Source: Azolla pinnata (taxonomy: Eukaryota; Streptophyta; Polypodiopsida; Salviniales; Salviniaceae). Taken from it: 54,205 nt of DNA. Of the stretch, positions 48,863 through 54,205 are shown in pieces. How positions within the stretch are numbered: position 1 is the stretch's first letter; the number at the start of each line of letters is the position of its first letter. The stretch is from contig JBBBWG010029200.1 of assembly GCA_037176905.1 (NCBI GenBank), positions 1 to 54,205 of the forward strand, in the 5' to 3' direction. Under the pieces are notes generated by a model. It was not told the origin of the DNA. It was given only the letters and a program-made list of their open reading frames with translations, and searched no databases. The position numbers and the translations under genes were made by a program.

Positions 48863-51800
48863 ATGGGCCGCAAAGCTCCTCCCGATTCGGACATGGCTGC
48901 TTCCCCTCCCCCCCCTTCTGGCCTCCTCCATCGCCCCGACCTCCCCGACTCCGCCTCCCATCTCCCTCCCCGCCGCCATGCTCGGCCTTCTCCCCTCGCC
49001 GCCGACTCCACGCAGCTGCCCCTTCCCCGCCGAGCTCCGTCTCCTTTGCCCCGGAGGAAAGGCAGAGGTCTTGTTGCTGCTGCTGCTGCTGCTGCCTCTG
49101 CTGGGGAAACGCCGCCCGAACCCGCGCCGGTAACGGCGCCCGAACCTTCTGACGCCGTCTCGCCTGCCGACATGCCTTGCCAAGCCGATCCCCCAACGGC
49201 CCGGGAATCGCCCGCTCTGGATTCTTTCAAAACGTCCGCGCAATCGCCGGAGCAAGCTGTGACGGCTGGAGATGAAGGGAAGAGCAGGCCCCAGAGCAGT
49301 GCCGAGGGCGCGGACACCGAAGGCAAGGATGATGGAGAAGCGGCGGTTGCGGAAAACGGAGACGATGGTGGTGGTGGTGGTGGTGATGATGATCCTGATG
49401 GCATCGGTCATGGTGATGGGGGCGAACCGGAGGTAGAAGACGGAAGCGGAATCGTCGGGGCACTGGGCGAAGGATTTTACGCGGTGGAAGCTGTGCGCAA
49501 GAAACGTATCAGGAAGGTTGGTGTCTGTCTTTGTGTCCGCCTCTCCTCTTTCTGTTTGAACATGCACAACGAAAGCCTTTTTCCTATCATATGCCTGCCT
49601 GATTTCGGATGGTTTGTACAGACCAATTGCATTCAAAACAAACGGTTTGCTCGTCGTGATTTCTAGCCCGTTTTTCGTTCTTTGTTGTAATTCCCTTTCT
49701 TCCTGCCATTTCTCTTTGGAAAATGTGTTTGAAATGCAAACCGTTTGCTTAGAACAATGGCAGTGAGCAAGAGAGGGTTTGCCAAATAAATGGGAATCGA
49801 GAATACATTGCTAGAAAGAATGATTTGCATTGAGAACGCATCTGTTTTGCTCAAGTAAATTGCTTTAAGAGATATACATATAATATACGTTTAGAAAGTA
49901 GGTACCACTTGTCAGATCAGTGGACTTCTATGAGGTGAAAACTTTGAAGTGCTTAATGGTTGCCCTTTTGTGTGCAGAAAGAGGATTATGGTACATGATT
50001 ATGCCTTGAAATATCTAAATCCAAAAGTAAGTTTCAATTAGGTCTAAGGTGAGATCAAGTTACGAGATTACCTTTTTGTGCTGGAGAAATAAATCTTTCA
50101 CATAACTGTTTGTGGAACAATAGATATCCTCTTGTGCTCAGGTTTTGCTTCTCAATATCACTCACAATTTCAATGCTTCTTTATTTCTGTCATAGTGAAG
50201 TGCTAATTATGAGCATTATACTTAGGTGAACCATCTTTGCCTCTCCATTTTTATGTGCAAATGGAAATTATACTACTTTGCTCATAAATAGCTGTACGCC
50301 GATCAATAACTGCTTTCCTTTAGCCCGATGTAATGTAGACAAAAGAAATTTAGGATAAAGGATTCTTAAACAATTCGAGCTATTAACTTTTTGTTTCTCT
50401 GTGATTTTCACAGGGTGAGGTGCAATATTTAATCAAGTGGTGAGTTTTTTCTAACTGATTTTTCTTCTGGGGGGTCTTTCAAAGTTTCATCCTCACTTGT
50501 ATTTCTCAACCTCCAGAGTATCGTTTCCTAACAATGTTGTGCTTTCCATGAATCAAGGAGAGGATGGCCAGAGTCTGCAAATACATGGGAGCCCTTTGAT
50601 AACGTGAAGGGTTGTGAAGACATAATAGACGAGTTTGAATCAAGGTAATCGCTCTCAAAGGCTTAGGTATTCTGAAGGTTTGCTCAAGATTTTTGATTCA
50701 TGCTTGGGTGATTTTATGCGCAGTTCGGCAAAGAAGTCAGGACGAAGAGGACGATCAAAAAGGAGGTCCGTTAGTAATTCTTCGTCACAGAAGAAAAGGC
50801 AGAATGGCGAGGAGAAAAGTGTTGCTGTAGAGGATAAGTGTCATCTAACTCAAGATACATCAGACCATGTTGTAACGTTTCCAGGTACGATTGACACTTT
50901 AAACAGACCTGATAATGGAGCAGAAATAGGCATGCGAAAGTTAGTGCTAACAAGTGACAGTGATGTGCAAATGGAGAAAGGAAAGGACTTGAAAGAGATT
51001 GCAGATGTGCATATAGATGCAGAAATGAACCCAGAAAAGTTAGAATTAACAGGGAGTACGAATGTGAAAATGTTTACCAAAGAAGGTACAGAAAAGCTAA
51101 CATGCACGGAGAATGTGCAATTCAGTGATTCCAAAGTCACAGTCGTCCAGGAGATTGGGTTGCAGCATGTATGTGCTAGGCCAAAAGAAAATGCAGATGA
51201 TGAGACTAGAGAGGGAACAGAGAGCATTAGTCATCACGAGGCAGAAGGAGAGAAGTCGCAAATTGGAAGTGGCACTTCCATGCAGAATAGGTTGAACTTG
51301 TCTTCTGATTGGGCTCTTCAGAATGATCTCATCATAGGAACTACTTCGAGCTCTCCCACTGAGACAGTGGAACAACAAGGGACTGGCAAGTCATCAGGTG
51401 TTGAAAAGTGTACAGGTGCAAAGAAGCGGAAACAAGGGTTTGTGAGGCGTGTGCCACAAAGCCCTGATCCTGAGGATGCCGAGAAATCTCCTAAAGCTAG
51501 AGAGAGGGAACATTTGCATGAATCAAGATCTCCCAAAGGCCAGGACCCAGTATCCTCTGAAGACAGAGATGATCGAATGAGGGATTCGTATATGCACGAG
51601 GTTAATCTGCTAACCCCTCCTTTGCTGAAGATATTAAAAGCTGTCAATTACACCAACAATTATGTGGGCGGGAAACCTGATGTCACTGTGCAATTCAAAG
51701 TTTCCAGGTATGGGCATTGTTTACCTTACTTGTCTATGTATGACCAAGAGAATAAAGACCATGAGAAAGTTTCCTGTTTACTTGAATGCAAAAATTTAGA

Positions 51801-52338
51801 ATTTTGAAAGGATCTCTACTTGTTTCTGTTGCTTCTATTAGCTCCCATTAAGCCTTTCTTGATTCATATTCTATATTCTGTGGAATCTGGGAGGTACCTT
51901 TTGTGAATCTGCAGTTGTGCTTTCTTTCTCGGTTCCATTTCATGCATGCTTGTCACCCACCCTTGCTTGCTGATCTTAAAGCTGGAGCTTTAGGTTGTGT
52001 TGTAGACGTGCTGTCTTTTTAAGCGTTTCAGGCTTTTACCTTATTCCCCTGTCAAAAGATGTAGAAAAAGCAAGCAAACAAGCATTCATGATGTATTCTA
52101 ATGTGGAGAAGTCTTGTGGCTTCTTTAATTTTACAACAGGGCTGATGGACGAGAGGTACTTGTAGACAACAAGTTCATGAAGGAAAATTATCCAAACCTA
52201 GTAAGTATCTTGGATCCATTGATTTCATGTCTGTAGTCCATAGTCATAAGTTTATAAACTGACTGTTGCACCATTATTACTCAGCTGATTGAGTTTTACG
52301 AGAAGCATTTGCGGTACACCTCTTCATCAAGAACATAA
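48863..52338 (+). CDS. LHP1: LHP1/TFL2-type chromodomain and chromoshadow protein
   Basis: LIKE HETEROCHROMATIN PROTEIN 1 reads H3K27me3 and works with Polycomb complexes in the nucleus. There are six exons: 48863-49516, 50414-50439, 50558-50644, 50724-51707, 52140-52200 and 52285-52338 (stop 52336-52338), all GT-AG and in phase, giving 621 residues. The chromodomain (about 200-256) reads [26 protein letters not shown] and [15 protein letters not shown], with the aromatic cage positions filled. It is followed by a basic, NLS-like [12 protein letters not shown]. The chromoshadow domain (about 550-616) reads [18 protein letters not shown], then [19 protein letters not shown] and LIEFYEKHL, matching plant LHP1. 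The first exon is GC-rich, Pro/Ala-rich then Asp/Glu-rich. The protein is longer than Arabidopsis LHP1 (445 residues, from memory), mostly in the acidic N-terminus and the middle region. Confidence 0.95.
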
Positions 52339-53262
52339 AGTATTGAAATCTGCGGAAGAAGTCGAGAAGAGCCTAGTAAGAATAATAAAGCCTGTTCTCT
52401 GCTGGGCGAAGCTTTGTATTATACTCCCTATTAAGTAAGTGTCTCTTTGGGAACTTCATCACTGTGTAGACGACTTTGTTAGCATGGCTTACTAAATCAA
52501 ACTGACAGTGATCTCGTTTAGCATTCAATCACCAGGCTCGATACATCGGGAGAGGAATAAGCTCATCTGTTTTTGACTAACATACAAAGAAAATCCAAAG
52601 ATCATATGCATGTTTCAACTTTAGCGGTTAACTGTCCGAAAATCGCAATGTATATATGATGGTCGGTGGGCCACTTTTTTGCAAGGTTAGCTCTTTTTTC
52701 TTCTTAATAGCAGGCTGGATACAAACTATAACATACGCTAATAGTCTCGTTTTTGACAAAGCTGTTGTGTTTGCACAATATGTACCCATTGCAAAGTTCA
52801 ATTTGCTTAGCTGATAGCAATTCATGGACACATAGGTAGGCTCTTTATCACTGACATCTCTTCCTTGTGGTGTTTGATTACAGTAGCAGTCTTTGTGGTT
52901 CCTTAACTATATCTCTAAACCTTGTTTCTATAAGAATCATCAGTTGGAATGAATGAAACTTGGGTGGCTTCCAAAATGGTATGAATGCGTGCTCCTGGTT
53001 TGATCAGATCAGTTAGTGGTGCAGAAATTCTATCGGTTTTGATCAGAGATCGATTGTGGCGCAGAAATTCTATCGGCTCAGCTGATGGATTGTTTTGCAA
53101 GATCATGTTTAATGTAATAACTAACCTCGATTGTTGATTGCTAACTGCCAAGTTCGATGGCATCTAATGCCCTCGAGGGAATCTTTTTGATAGCATTCAA
53201 AGTTGTTATTGGTGAGGCTTAGTTGCTTGGGCTTTGCTCTTAAGGAGCTACACGATGTTATC
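52339..53262. other. Downstream intergenic region, nothing recognised
   Basis: This is AT-rich sequence that should include the LHP1 3' untranslated region. A short imperfect duplication (TTTGATCAGA, GTGG(T/C)GCAGAAATTCTATCGG) occurs at about 52998-53036 and 53038-53074. No gene is called. Confidence 0.6.
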
Positions 53263-53287
53263 GCTAAACCCTAAACCCTAAACCCTC
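53263..53287. repeat. Short AAACCCT telomere-type island
   Basis: Three AAACCCT heptamers stand in tandem, with the C-rich strand on plus. This is opposite in orientation to the array at the window start. Confidence 0.95.
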
Positions 53288-53368
53288 CATGAAGTTGATG
53301 TATGTAGTAGCAATGCCACATCTGGCAGGATATGAAGAAAAACCGCTAGCTATATAAATTAACAGACG

Positions 53369-54095
53369 GATTAGGGAATGTTATCAAAGTAAGCATGGGA
53401 TCATCAAGCTGCAACTTCGGTGATTTCGAGTTTGCCAACAATCAGGATTCCCGCTTAATGGAATCCTTGTCAGGTAGTAAGATTGTAGCTAATTAGGGGG
53501 ATCCAAGTGTTGTGGTAATCAGTGGCGAACTAACCAGCTCGTATGCCCGATTTGCTCGGAGATGATCATTAGGCATGTGGTTAAGGAGGTAATGGGCGGC
53601 ATTAATCAGGGATTAGGGAACATCATCGAAGCATGCATGGAATCGTCAAGCCTCGCTTCGGCGATTCTAAGTCTGTCGACGATCGACATTTCTAATTAAT
53701 GGGAATCCTTGTCGATTAGCAGGATTGCGGCTATGATTAATTGGCGGGATTCCAAGTGCGGTGGTAATTAGAGGCTAACTAACCAAGCCCGTATTCCTCG
53801 ATTCGCTAAGATGATCATTAGGCATGTGATTAAGGAGGTAATGGGTTGGATTAATCCAAGTGATTAACTTGATGATCAAGCCTCCCTTTGGCGATTCTAA
53901 GTCCGCCAAACGATCGAGATTTCTAATTAATGGGAATCCCTGCCGATTAGCGAGATCGTGGCTATGATTAATTAGCAGGATTCCAAGCGCGGAGGTAATT
54001 AGAGGCTAACTAACGAAGCCCGTATTCCTCGATGCGCTAAGATAATCATTAGGCATGTGATTAAGGAGGTAATGGGGCTGGATTAATCCAAGTGA
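53369..54095. repeat. About 240-bp satellite, three copies
   Basis: ATCATTAGGCATGTG recurs at about 53565, 53815 and 54046, spacings of 250 and 231 bp. Further shared landmarks are GGCGATTCTAAGTC, TAATTAATGGGAATCC, GATTCCAAG and TTAAGGAGGTAATGG. Copies 2 and 3 are closer to each other than to copy 1. No coding potential is seen. Confidence 0.9.
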
Positions 54096-54099
54096 TTAA

Positions 54100-54137
54100 C
54101 TTGATGATGATGATGATGGTGGTGATGGTGGTGATGG

Positions 54138-54205
<68 letters not shown>
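54100..54205. repeat. GAT trinucleotide microsatellite reaching the window edge
   Basis: More than 30 GAT/GGT units start with a mixed GATGATGGTGGTGATGG part and end in a pure GAT run that is cut by the end of the window. It follows directly on satellite copy 3 (AACTTGATGATGATG). Confidence 0.97.

Noticed and set aside
48784..49636. Long minus-strand open frames opposite LHP1 exon 1
   Set aside because: They are shadows of a GC-rich coding exon; the plus strand carries the chromodomain and correct splice sites.

Overview
The window is nuclear DNA from a land plant. The evidence is TTTAGGG repeats at the left edge, GT-AG introns with plant-type phases, and a set of plant gene families. The RSL-type bHLH gene looks like the vascular-plant class II form, so I favour a vascular plant; I cannot name the species. 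A homologue of the basal-body protein CCDC61/VFL3 is present, which would fit a lineage with flagellate sperm but does not prove it.

Region 1 (1-12.4 kb) is a repeat-rich subtelomere-like block. It begins with an inward-facing TTTAGGG array. One NPF (NRT1/PTR family, NPF7-like) transporter locus has been duplicated there and has decayed. Copy A (295-5763, minus) keeps all five exons but has a frameshifting deletion in exon 3. Copy B (7795-12041, minus) is a truncated relic with a stop codon and frameshifts. Copy C (about 6856-6921) is a scrap of exon 2. The introns of A and B are filled with tandem repeats (about 177-bp, 158-bp and 120-bp families), and one array in copy B is split by an element that looks like a solo LTR.

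Region 2 (12.4-24.5 kb) holds a complete six-exon TEY MAP kinase (minus, 14839-18678). Its upstream side is rich in AAACCCTAA (telo-box) motifs, CT tracts and a duplicated leader segment. Beyond that lie an ATT-rich array, a strictly 26-bp-spaced array of paired W-boxes, and further short tandem repeats.

Region 3 (24.5-53 kb) is gene-rich. It contains the CCDC61/VFL3 homologue (plus, about 17-18 exons), an RSL-type bHLH factor (plus, 5 exons), a small FHA-domain protein (minus, 7 exons), a tRNA nucleotidyltransferase or CCA-adding enzyme (plus, about 14 exons) and a LHP1-type chromodomain/chromoshadow protein (plus, 6 exons). A TTTTAGGG-like array sits directly upstream of the LHP1 gene.

Region 4 (53.2-54.2 kb) has a short AAACCCT island, a roughly 240-bp satellite array and a long GAT microsatellite running off the window.

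The genes do not form a cluster with one shared job. Links between them are inferential: LHP1 and telo-boxes both belong to Polycomb-type silencing, and MAP kinases and W-boxes both belong to WRKY signalling. All gene models were read by eye from splice signals, reading frame and family resemblance.
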